Assembly: GCA_004556925.1 (NCBI GenBank)
Contig: SFFI01000004.1
Coordinates: 1 to 64,000, forward strand
Length of the DNA: 64,000 nt
Source: Clostridiales bacterium
GTDB lineage: Bacteria; Bacillota; Clostridia; Saccharofermentanales; DTU023
Direction of reading: 5' to 3'
Part shown: positions 1-6,564 of the stretch, in pieces
How the letters are laid out: each line of letters begins with the position of its first letter
How positions within the stretch are numbered: position 1 is the stretch's first letter
Position numbers and translations under genes: made by a program
The notes under the pieces: generated by a model
What the model was told of the DNA's origin: nothing
The model's database searches: none
Seen by the model: the letters and a program-made list of their open reading frames with translations, nothing else

Positions 1-2
1 GA

Positions 3-68
3 ATCAAGATCTCGCTCAACAACTTGAGCCCTCTTGATTACAGAAGGACCATGGGCTTTGCCGCATGA
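3..68 (+). pseudogene. C-terminal tail of a transposase (probable IS3-type), cut by window edge
   Basis: Frame 3 is open from the window edge to a TGA at 66-68 and encodes a short tail with the residues SLNNLSPLDYRR. This resembles the end of the integrase-core (DDE) domain of IS3-family transposases, where a NxLSPxxYR motif is common. Only about 21 codons are visible, so the family is an inference. The stop overlaps the ATG at 65 of the Fic-like fragment that follows. This fits an insertion sequence landing inside or next to a Fic gene. Confidence 0.4.
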
Positions 69-436
69 GCCTGTCCAAAATTTTGTCCGCACCCCCGAAT
101 CATGATTGGTATAGTTGGATCCGGTTTTTCTTGCAAGGGATAATAGAACAGGCTAAATCAAATACGGTGAAGGCCAACGATTTATCGAAGCTTTATGACG
201 GAATGAAGGAGATTATATTTAAGAACATACACTCGTCTTACGCTATTAGAATTTTAGATTTTATATTTCTTCACCCATTGTTTAAAGCACACCAACTTAT
301 AGAATTTATTCCGGAGGTTTCGCCAAAAACCATTTACAACTTACTTAATCAATTTAGAAAACTTGGGATATTGGGCGCTACAAGCAATAAAAGAAATAAA
401 ATATATTATTGCCCGCAAATAGTGGAGAAACAATAA
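65..436 (+). pseudogene. Fic-family protein, C-terminal fragment
   Basis: The 123 residues match the C-terminal part of Fic-domain proteins: a helical stretch NHDWYSWIRFFLQGIIEQAK (about 12-31), a linker helix, then a winged-helix DNA-binding region ending in the typical LxxLGIL...NKIYY pattern (about 75-120). The catalytic HPFxxGNG Fic motif is absent. It would have lain upstream, where there is now a transposase tail and, in this frame, a stop at 35-37. The ATG at 65 overlaps the transposase stop and has no clear ribosome-binding site. I infer a Fic gene beheaded by an insertion sequence. Fic proteins AMPylate targets, but this fragment cannot. Confidence 0.6.
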
Positions 437-439
437 AAC

Positions 440-479
440 TAGCCATCCCTCACACTCTCACAAAGTCCAGGGATGGCTA
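440..479 (+). terminator. Stem-loop after Fic fragment
   Basis: An 11-bp perfect stem (TAGCCATCCCT at 440-450 with AGGGATGGCTA at 469-479) encloses an 18-nt loop just after the Fic stop. No U-run follows, so it may be a weak terminator or an element-end structure. A second imperfect stem (TATGCT 503-508 with AGCATA 521-526, extended by GGC/GCC) lies between it and the integrase. Confidence 0.4.
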
Positions 480-550
480 AGAACCACAAAAGCCCAGGGG
501 CTTATGCTTAGCTATATCTTAGCATAGCCTCCGGGTAAAAGGAGGCCGAC

Positions 551-1672
551 ATGCCTAAAAATCGTATCATAAAGCTTGACGATGGCAGGTATCAGTACCA
601 AGCCACAGACACCACGGGCAAGCGACATACCCTAAAATCACGCAAAAGTGAGACTAAAAAAGACTTTTCCCGGCGCTGTGATGAGCTGGATGAGCTGATG
701 GCCAAAGGTAACTTGAGCCAGCTTAAGACCATGGACGACCTTTTTACGGCATGGATGGACTCGCATGCTAAGGTCATGCTGTCTAAGTCGGACACAGATC
801 TAAACGCCAGGGTCTATCGCGACTTTATACAGCCGTACCTAGGCCATGTCCGGCTTGAGGAGATAGACAGGGCTACGGTATACCGTGTCCTCTCCCAGGC
901 CTACCAGAGTGTCCCAGGAGGCGCTAGCAAGTCTTACGTAGATAAGATGCGCGGCACGATCTCCAGGCCCTTTAACTGGGCCCTCAAGAGCTTAGGGCTA
1001 GAGCTCACAAGTCCTACCCAAGGCCTCGTCTTTAAAGTGCCGGAAAAAGCTAAGCGCAAGCGGATCATCTCGCCAGAGGACTGGGTCACCATCCAGGAGG
1101 CGGGCAAGTACTCTAAGTATCTGACCTACCTCCAGGTTTTGTATCAGACAGGTCTCCGCCCCTCTGAGGGCCTAGGACTACAAGCGAGGGATATAAAGCC
1201 AGACCGGCTAGAGATAAGACGGGGCATGACCGATGACGGCTTGACAGACCTCAAGACCATAAATGCCGATCGGGATCTCCCACTAGCCCCAAGACTAAAG
1301 CGGCTGCTACAAGCCCAGGTCCTAGAGACCGGTATGCTGTCTAAGGAGCGCTGGCTTTTTCCGACTGCCCAAGGCATCCCCGCTATGTCCGCAGCTACCT
1401 CTGCGCTAGAGCGGATCATGCGGAGGACAGCTGTCTATAAGCGCGGGGGCCATAATGGCCTAAAAAAGCTGGCCATCATCACTCCCGCTCTACACTACAC
1501 GCTCTATGACTTTAGGCATACCTTTGCGACTCGGATGGTCGAGGCAGGGATGCCTCTTAAGACGCTGCAGTATATCATGGGTCACGAGGATGTGAGCACC
1601 ACCATGCAGTACTACACAGAGGTAACCGCCAAAATGCTAGATGATGCAGTGGATTTTATGGACGTAATTTAG
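551..1672 (+). CDS. int: Tyrosine recombinase (site-specific integrase)
   Basis: A 373-aa phage/ICE-type integrase that would catalyse integration and excision of a mobile element. The order is an N-terminal AP2-like arm-binding region (about 1-55), a SAM-like core-binding domain (about 60-165) and a catalytic domain. Visible active-site residues are Arg203 (TGLRPSEG), Arg322-His323 (DFRHTFAT), His345 (MGHEDV) and Tyr354/355. The usual first His of the HxxR box is Tyr319. The start has a strong AAAAGGAGG six bases upstream. The gene ends 106 bp from the 3' end of tRNA-Pro, a classic integration site, so it sits at the end of an integrated element extending left. No excisionase gene is visible. 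Confidence 0.93.
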   Translation: MPKNRIIKLDDGRYQYQATDTTGKRHTLKSRKSETKKDFSRRCDELDELMAKGNLSQLKTMDDLFTAWMDSHAKVMLSKSDTDLNARVYRDFIQPYLGHVRLEEIDRATVYRVLSQAYQSVPGGASKSYVDKMRGTISRPFNWALKSLGLELTSPTQGLVFKVPEKAKRKRIISPEDWVTIQEAGKYSKYLTYLQVLYQTGLRPSEGLGLQARDIKPDRLEIRRGMTDDGLTDLKTINADRDLPLAPRLKRLLQAQVLETGMLSKERWLFPTAQGIPAMSAATSALERIMRRTAVYKRGGHNGLKKLAIITPALHYTLYDFRHTFATRMVEAGMPLKTLQYIMGHEDVSTTMQYYTEVTAKMLDDAVDFMDVI

Positions 1673-1687
1673 GATAAGTAAAATGGA

Positions 1688-1711
1688 TTGCTACCAAAAT
1701 TGCTACCAAAA
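1688..1711 (+). repeat. Two tandem 12-bp repeats next to int, possible integrase arm sites
   Basis: TTGCTACCAAAA occurs twice head to tail, at 1688-1699 and 1700-1711, between the integrase stop and the tRNA-Pro 3' end. Short direct repeats beside an attachment site are typical integrase arm-type binding sites. That role is inferred. Confidence 0.5.
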
Positions 1712-1740
1712 TTAAATTTATACAGTCAATGTATAAAACA

Positions 1741-1774
1741 AAAAGCTCTGAAACTCCATAGTCTCAGGGCTTTT
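1741..1774. terminator. Bidirectional terminator between int and tRNA-Pro
   Basis: AAAAGCTCTGAAACT (1741-1755) pairs with AGTCTCAGGGCTTTT (1760-1774) around a 4-nt loop. There are A/T runs on both sides, so it can end both the integrase and the minus-strand tRNA transcript. It closely resembles the terminator at 4641-4678 after the next tRNA operon, so it probably belongs to the host chromosome. Confidence 0.8.
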
Positions 1775-1778
1775 AAAC

Positions 1779-1854
1779 TGGTCGGAGTGACTGGACTCGA
1801 ACCAGCGGCCTCTTGGTCCCGAACCAAGCGCTCTACCACCTGAGCTACACCCCG
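1779..1854 (-). tRNA. tRNA-Pro(CGG)
   Basis: A complete cloverleaf of 76 nt on the minus strand including encoded CCA (1779-1781). The acceptor CGGGGTG pairs with CACTCCG with one G-U. The anticodon stem CTTGG/CCAAG encloses the loop TTCGGGA, giving anticodon CGG. The T-arm contains GGTTCGAGTCC. The 3' end faces the integrase gene, so the 3' half of this tRNA is the likely attachment core. Confidence 0.96.
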
Positions 1855-1866
1855 AAACTCTGGTAA

Positions 1867-1895
1867 ATTCTAGCCTGTCATCAGTTGAAATGCAA
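1867..1895 (-). promoter_or_regulatory. Promoter of tRNA-Pro
   Basis: Read on the minus strand: -35 TTGCAT (1890-1895), 17-bp spacer, -10 TAGAAT (1867-1872), placed 12 bp before the tRNA 5' end. Confidence 0.7.
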
Positions 1896-1913
1896 GTTGC
1901 CCTAACCTATAAT
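1885..1913 (+). promoter_or_regulatory. Promoter of thyA
   Basis: -35 TTGAAA (1885-1890), 17-bp spacer, -10 TATAAT (1908-1913), about 100 bp before thyA. Its -35 box overlaps the -35 box of the divergent tRNA-Pro promoter by one base. Confidence 0.7.
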
Positions 1914-2013
1914 TATTGTAACCATTGTGTACCAAGGCTTTCTCAGGATCCCTGGCCCTTCCGCCTGCTTCTTGAAGAACGCTTTATTTATTATGATTTG
2001 AGGTTACGCGTCC

Positions 2014-2841
2014 ATGAGCTATGCCGACCAAGTTTTTCAAGCCAGCGCCCGGCAAATTCTTGACCAAGGTAGCTGGCAGACAGGCAAGGTGCGCGCGGTT
2101 TGGTCAGACGGCACCCCCGCTCGTACCAAAAAAGTCTTCGCCCTGGTGAATCGTTATGATTTACAAAAGGAATTTCCTATTCTCACGCTTCGCCCTGTTC
2201 CCCTTAAAAAATGCGTAGATGAATTACTGTGGATCTGGCAAAAAAAGTCCAACCGGATTGCTGATCTCCATTCACATATCTGGGATGCCTGGGCTCAGGA
2301 AGATGGCACCATTGGCAAAGCTTATGGTTTTCAACTCGCGCAAAAGACCTCCTATGCGGATGGAGATTTTGACCAGGTAGACCGCTTGATTAAAGATCTG
2401 AAAGAGAATCCGGAAAGCCGTCGGCTGATTTGCCACATGTATAATATTCAGGACCTCCCTGAAATGTCCCTCTACCCCTGCGCCTATTCCATGACTTTTC
2501 ATGTAGACCAGGGCCGGCTGTCAGGGCTCTTAAACCAAAGGAGCCAAGATATGCTGGTGGCCAATGGCTGGAATGTCGTCCAATACGCTGTTCTTATCCA
2601 TATGCTGGCCCGGGAATGTCAGTTGAAGGTGGGAGAGCTCGTGCACGTCATCGCTGATGCCCATATCTATGACCGCCATATTCCCCTGGTAGAAGACCTG
2701 CTCAGGCGAGAGACTTACCCCGCGCCTCAGCTCCTGATCAATCCTGAAGTCAAAAGCTTTTACGACTTCAAGCCCGAAGATTTTCAGTTGGAAAACTACC
2801 AGCACGGCCCACAGATCAAAGATATTCCTGTCGCCATCTAA
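2014..2841 (+). CDS. thyA: Thymidylate synthase
   Basis: ThyA methylates dUMP to dTMP with methylene-tetrahydrofolate in the cytoplasm and produces dihydrofolate. The 275 residues are near the usual 264-280. The catalytic Cys lies in LYPCAYSMTFHVD (about residue 154). The dUMP/folate signatures QRSQDMLVANGWNVVQYAVL and HIYDRH follow. It is first in a plus-strand run with folA (61 bp downstream), which recycles the dihydrofolate it makes, so the two form one pathway unit. The promoter at 1885-1913 leaves a leader of about 95 nt. No strong Shine-Dalgarno is seen before the ATG (GAGGTTACGCGTCC), and no in-frame alternative is better. Confidence 0.97.
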   Translation: MSYADQVFQASARQILDQGSWQTGKVRAVWSDGTPARTKKVFALVNRYDLQKEFPILTLRPVPLKKCVDELLWIWQKKSNRIADLHSHIWDAWAQEDGTIGKAYGFQLAQKTSYADGDFDQVDRLIKDLKENPESRRLICHMYNIQDLPEMSLYPCAYSMTFHVDQGRLSGLLNQRSQDMLVANGWNVVQYAVLIHMLARECQLKVGELVHVIADAHIYDRHIPLVEDLLRRETYPAPQLLINPEVKSFYDFKPEDFQLENYQHGPQIKDIPVAI

Positions 2842-2902
2842 TAAAGACCACAGCAGGAGACTTGAGGAGTCACGCACATACCCATAGGAGAGATAAATAA
2901 AT

Positions 2903-3406
2903 ATGATCGCTATTGTCGCCATAGATCAAGCTAACGGCATCGGACGAGATGGACAGCTCCTGCAGCCCATCCACCAAGACTTAAAACGCTTTAAACAAAT
3001 CACTATGGGTAAGGTCTTAATCTATGGGTCCAAGACCCTAGCGACCTTTCCCGGCCGAAAGGTGCTGCCCGGCAGGATAAACCTCATCCTCAGCCGGAAG
3101 TTAAAGGCCGATGAAGTCCCAGGCGGAGAAATCCTGCGATCCCTGGACGAGCTCTTAGCTCGTGTCGGTGAACTTAAGGAAGAAGGTAGAACTGAAGACG
3201 ACTTTTGCATTATTGGAGGCGCCTCTGTTTATGCCACCCTTCTCCCCCATACCCACCGCGTGGAATTAACCAGGATAGACCAAGTCTTTCCCGCGGATGC
3301 ACACTTTCCTGACCTCCCGGCACACGGCTTTGTCCTGCAAGACCAGGGGCCTTATCTAAGTGAAGGAGATATTAAATTCCGCTATGAAACTTGGGTCCGG
3401 TCATAA
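2903..3406 (+). CDS. folA: Dihydrofolate reductase
   Basis: It reduces dihydrofolate to tetrahydrofolate with NADPH. The 167 residues contain the N-terminal strand MIAIVAIDQANGIGRDGQL, the helix DLKRFKQITMG, the NADP loop around FPGRKVLPGRINLILSR and the C-terminal IIGGASVYATLLP (about 105-117). Two motifs are unusual: the conserved LPW after GxDG is LLQP, and the substrate-helix MGRKT is YGSKT. Both occur in divergent bacterial enzymes and could alter inhibitor binding. A GGAGA site lies 8-9 bases before the ATG. It follows thyA, and the next gene overlaps its 3' end. Confidence 0.94.
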   Translation: MIAIVAIDQANGIGRDGQLLQPIHQDLKRFKQITMGKVLIYGSKTLATFPGRKVLPGRINLILSRKLKADEVPGGEILRSLDELLARVGELKEEGRTEDDFCIIGGASVYATLLPHTHRVELTRIDQVFPADAHFPDLPAHGFVLQDQGPYLSEGDIKFRYETWVRS

Positions 3407-4481
3407 GTTAACTAAGCTACTCTACAAGGACAATAAGCAGCTCAAAAACTATCCTCTGCCTGCCTCCTGTTTAAAAACCCACCGCCAGCGCCAAGCCTTC
3501 ATGCGGCGTTGGCAGGAGGCTTCTCCCCTAGATAGTATTTTTCTCTGGCAGTCTGACCAAGGGCAGGAAAGCCTAGTCCTTTTGCAGGCTGGACCTCATT
3601 TCACAAGCGGTTCACGCGTGCTAGTTTATCCAAGCCAGTCAGTGAACCTTGAAGCAGAAGATTGTTTAGCCCTCTGCCAAGATATATTCTCCCATTGTCC
3701 TGCGCTTTACGATTTGACCCTTGACCTAACTGCCTGCCAAGCACAAGAGGAAAGCCTAAAGGAGCTGGAGGCCGCAGGCTTCATGTGCTGGCAGCAGCCA
3801 TGCAGCTCCGGCCGGCCTTGGCCCCAAGCCAAATGGGGCTTTTATATCCGCCGATTAGCCCTTTCTTCTCCCCTGATCCATGTCCCCTTCCACCACTTTG
3901 GCATCCTTTTGCAGGAAGATAACAAGCATGAGTATCTCACCAGCGTGGACTTCATACAGCCCCAACAAGTCTTGAATCCGGGTCCTCCTGCCTTTCTCCT
4001 CAATGACCTGGGCTTGCTCAATGCGGACTGCCGCTATCAGCCAGAAGCTAGGACCCCAGGCCCAAGCCGGGCTACATCTGAACCCACGACAAACAGGATC
4101 TGCTACTCTCCCCTCCTCCGGGAAGCCGAAAAGCAAGTGACTGCCTACTTGGCGGGTTTAAGCAGAGGCCTAGACCTGCCCTACAAACTCATAAAGGGCA
4201 CAAGCTTTCAACGCCAAGTCTGGCAAGCAATACAAGACATTCCCTATGGCACAGCCTGGTCCTATCGTGATTTAGCGGCTAAAGTGGTGGGGCCGGAGAA
4301 GGCTTCCGCCTATGCCAGGGCGGTAGGACGCGCCTGCGGAGCCAACCCCCTTCCCCTCCTTATCCCCTGTCACAGGGTCATAGGCCAAGACGGTCAGCTG
4401 GTTGGTTTTACTGGTGGTGTGAAGATTAAGGATCGCCTGCTTAATTTAGAAGTTTTCAACTACCAGGCCTTGAAAGATTAG
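3384..4481 (+). CDS. ogt: Methylated-DNA--protein-cysteine methyltransferase with an N-terminal GNAT-like extension
   Basis: The C-terminal third is a full O6-alkylguanine-DNA alkyltransferase: FQRQVWQAIQDIPYGTAWSY (helix-turn-helix region), then the active-site PCHRVIG, which accepts the alkyl group. A ribonuclease-like N-domain, as in Ogt, precedes it (GILLQEDNKHEYLTSVDF). The first 160 or so residues are extra. They look faintly like a GNAT acetyltransferase fold (KELEAAGF near the end), which I cannot prove. I chose the ATG at 3384, which overlaps folA by 23 bp. A GTG at 3360 is the alternative and would place GGAG inside the coding region. It is third in the thyA-folA run. Confidence 0.87.
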   Translation: MKLGSGHKLTKLLYKDNKQLKNYPLPASCLKTHRQRQAFMRRWQEASPLDSIFLWQSDQGQESLVLLQAGPHFTSGSRVLVYPSQSVNLEAEDCLALCQDIFSHCPALYDLTLDLTACQAQEESLKELEAAGFMCWQQPCSSGRPWPQAKWGFYIRRLALSSPLIHVPFHHFGILLQEDNKHEYLTSVDFIQPQQVLNPGPPAFLLNDLGLLNADCRYQPEARTPGPSRATSEPTTNRICYSPLLREAEKQVTAYLAGLSRGLDLPYKLIKGTSFQRQVWQAIQDIPYGTAWSYRDLAAKVVGPEKASAYARAVGRACGANPLPLLIPCHRVIGQDGQLVGFTGGVKIKDRLLNLEVFNYQALKD

Positions 4482-4640
4482 ATAAAAGTACGCCAACTAA
4501 CTGCTTGCCTACATGCCTTCACCGAAGACTAAAGCCGTACAATTCCTGTGGAATCTCAAATAATCAATATTCACCATGATCTACCTTTTCCAAAGCGCCC
4601 GATATCCATGTGGAATTTGAGATCAGGCACTTTCACAACG

Positions 4641-4678
4641 CTAAAAGCCCTGAAACCTAGTTGTTTCAGGGCTTTTAG
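4641..4678. terminator. Near-perfect bidirectional terminator
   Basis: CTAAAAGCCCTGAAAC (4641-4656) pairs over 16 bp with GTTTCAGGGCTTTTAG (4663-4678). It ends the plus-strand thyA run and the minus-strand tRNA operon. The 160 bp before it (4482-4640) contain no gene, only an imperfect ATCTCAAAT/ATTTGAGAT inverted pair. Confidence 0.88.
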
Positions 4679-4679
4679 C

Positions 4680-4755
4680 TGGTGATTCATGAGGGATTCG
4701 AACCCTCGACCCCCTGATTAAAAGTCAGGTGCTCTACCGGCTGAGCTAATGAATC
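4680..4755 (-). tRNA. tRNA-Lys(TTT)
   Basis: 76 nt with encoded CCA. Acceptor GATTCAT/ATGAATC, anticodon stem CCTGA/TCAGG with loop CTTTTAA giving anticodon TTT. Last gene of a three-tRNA operon. Confidence 0.97.
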
Positions 4756-4830
4756 TGGCTGGGGTAGCAGGATTTGAACCTACGCATGCGGGAGTCAAAG
4801 TCCCGTGCCTTACCGCTTGGCTATACCCCA
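4756..4830 (-). tRNA. tRNA-Gln(TTG)
   Basis: 75 nt with encoded CCA. Acceptor TGGGGTA/TACCCCA, anticodon stem CGGGA/TCCCG with loop CTTTGAC giving anticodon TTG. It abuts tRNA-Lys with no spacer, so separation depends on endonucleases. Confidence 0.97.
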
Positions 4831-4846
4831 ATATTCGTGTGCAAAG

Positions 4847-4924
4847 TGGGGTGGTATATGGGATTCGAACCCATGACCTCCAGGGCCACAACCTGGCACT
4901 CTAACCAACTGAGCTAATACCACC
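4847..4924 (-). tRNA. tRNA-His(GTG)
   Basis: Acceptor GTGGTAT/ATACCAC with the extra G-1 (position 4924) facing C73, the hallmark of tRNA-His, plus encoded CCA. Anticodon stem CCAGG/CCTGG with loop TTGTGGC giving GTG. First gene of the operon. Confidence 0.96.
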
Positions 4925-4956
4925 GTGCTGTCAGAGCACTTTTGAGCACGTTTAGC

Positions 4957-4986
4957 ATTATACGTATGGCCTTTGGGCCTTGTCAA
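4957..4986 (-). promoter_or_regulatory. Promoter of the tRNA-His-Gln-Lys operon
   Basis: Minus strand: consensus -35 TTGACA (4981-4986), 18-bp spacer, consensus -10 TATAAT (4957-4962), 32 bp upstream of tRNA-His. Confidence 0.85.
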
Positions 4987-5035
4987 GCCTCGATGACTTT
5001 TTAGCGATCTGCTGTAAAACTCTGCCTGGTCTGCC

Positions 5036-5110
5036 TTTCTGCCTATCTAATGATAGGCAGAAATCTTATGGAGCGTAGAAATCTTATGCTAGGCAGAGAT
5101 CTTATGGCAG
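5036..5110. repeat. Palindrome and short direct repeats after comEA
   Basis: A perfect 12-bp stem (TTTCTGCCTATC 5036-5047 with GATAGGCAGAAA 5052-5063) is followed by three imperfect copies of an AGAAATCTTATG-like unit with GGCAG spacers, up to the comEA stop. It could act as a comEA terminator, but no U-run follows on the minus strand. Confidence 0.5.
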
Positions 5111-6040
5111 GCAAAAATAGCTTTTAATTTGGTCAAAGCGCTTTTCTTTAATCCCTGGTAGGGTAAGGAGGTCCTCCAAGGCCATGTCTCGGTCTAGGTC
5201 TGCTCGGAACCGTAAAATAGCTTGGGCAGTTTTAGGCCCTATGCCGGGGATCTGCTCGAGTTCCTCCTGGCTGGCGTGGTTCAAGGAAATAAGCCCAGGC
5301 TGTCTGGCAGCGATGGACTCCCCACTTGCACTACTAGGGGAATTGGCGTCGGCTACATATTCCATCTGGCTGCCTGAACCGGCTGCTCTTTCCGCAGCGT
5401 CTGCCACATGGACGTGGGCATGGGCTTGCAAGCTCATAGCTAGGTTGAGGTCAAGCGGAGGTTCGGGGTCTGTAAAACCGCCTGCCTGTTCAACCAAGTC
5501 TACTAACAGACTGCCTGGTGCTAAGTAGTAGACGCCGGGATGCTTGACAGCGCCTGAGATGTAGACTGGCAGGTCAGACTCCCTTGTTGCGCTGGCCAGA
5601 ACAGGCTTGCTACTTTCAACTAATATGGTAGAAGCTAGTGGCCACGCCGCTCGGGGTTCAGCCATCGCCATTAGTGAAGTCTCTGCGGCTTCGTAGATCT
5701 GGTCCGTTCCTTCTGCCGCCTTCTGGCCAGAGCTACTTTTTTCCGTAGGCAGGTTAATCTTTTCCCCATCCGGGCTAAAGCGGCTAACTCCCTCCTGACG
5801 CAGCAGGGCAGTTAATAAGATAAACAAGCAAAAGAGAGCGGCCAGTAATAAATAGTATGGAAGCTTCTGAGTATTCTGTGTGTCCTGAAGGGCTCTCCGG
5901 CCGGTTGGACCAGTGTAGCCAGGATAGGTAGCCTCCTCCGGCCAGAAGTAAGGCCGAGCGTCTGGAGGGACTTCTGCCTTTTGCCTGGCAACCGGACGCC
6001 CTGGCCTCCCCGGCTTGAAATTGAGTCTATCGGTCCTCAT
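5102..6040 (-). CDS. comEA: ComEA-like DNA-uptake receptor (SLBB + helix-hairpin-helix)
   Basis: ComEA binds double-stranded DNA at the cell surface during natural transformation. The 312 residues hold a basic cytoplasmic N-terminus, one membrane segment (YYLLLAALFCLFILLTALL, about 61-79), a linker, a SLBB domain (VYISGAVKHPGVYYLAPGS, about 155-215) and a C-terminal double HhH motif (ISLNHASQEELEQIPGIGPK onward, about 251-311). B. subtilis ComEA is about 205 aa, and here the linker is longer. comEB/comEC are not next to it. It lies 107 bp after rsfS on the same strand, so it may be co-transcribed. Confidence 0.92.
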   Translation of the reverse strand: MRTDRLNFKPGRPGRPVARQKAEVPPDARPYFWPEEATYPGYTGPTGRRALQDTQNTQKLPYYLLLAALFCLFILLTALLRQEGVSRFSPDGEKINLPTEKSSSGQKAAEGTDQIYEAAETSLMAMAEPRAAWPLASTILVESSKPVLASATRESDLPVYISGAVKHPGVYYLAPGSLLVDLVEQAGGFTDPEPPLDLNLAMSLQAHAHVHVADAAERAAGSGSQMEYVADANSPSSASGESIAARQPGLISLNHASQEELEQIPGIGPKTAQAILRFRADLDRDMALEDLLTLPGIKEKRFDQIKSYFCLP

Positions 6041-6147
6041 ATAAAACTTCCCCCTAGAGACATTATCCTCTAAGGAGAAGTTGCAGAGTCACTATTCTTA
6101 CGACAAATAGGGACAATAGCCAGCAAAAGCTTACACGGTAACCGTCA

Positions 6148-6519
6148 CTATGGCTCTTGGAAGGAGTGATCCTCAGGGCTTAGGTTTTCAGCTTCTTTCT
6201 TGGTCCAAAACTTGTCCAGGTCATAAAACTCACGGTCTTGCCTGCACATAATATGAACGACTACGGAAGCATAATCTACCAGGATCCAACGTCCAGACTC
6301 CAGCCCCTCTACAGCCAAGGGGGATAGGTCGTAATTCTCCTTCAGCTTGTAGGTCAGTTCATCTTCTAGGGCCTTGGCATGGTTGGGGGTGGTTGCAGAG
6401 GCCAAGACAAAATACTCTGTGAGACTAGTTTTTTGGCCAACTGAAAGGACGGCGATGTCGTCTGCCTTCTTCGCGTCGAGAATATCGGCAATCATTTGAC
6501 TAAGTTCTTCAGCTTTCAA
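6148..6519 (-). CDS. rsfS: Ribosomal silencing factor RsfS
   Basis: RsfS binds L14 (uL14) of the large ribosomal subunit and blocks subunit joining when nutrients are scarce. The 123 residues show the family pattern: KADDIAVLSVGQKTSLTEYF, then ASATTPNHAKALEDEL and a C-terminal LVDYASVVVHIMC...REFYDLDKFW. Length is typical (105-130). It follows nadD-yqeK by 45 bp; nadD-yqeK-rsfS is a conserved Firmicute order. Confidence 0.96.
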   Translation of the reverse strand: MKAEELSQMIADILDAKKADDIAVLSVGQKTSLTEYFVLASATTPNHAKALEDELTYKLKENYDLSPLAVEGLESGRWILVDYASVVVHIMCRQDREFYDLDKFWTKKEAENLSPEDHSFQEP

Positions 6520-6564
6520 GGGTCTATAGATCTCCTTAAATTTAATTTTGTTTATTATAGCCTA

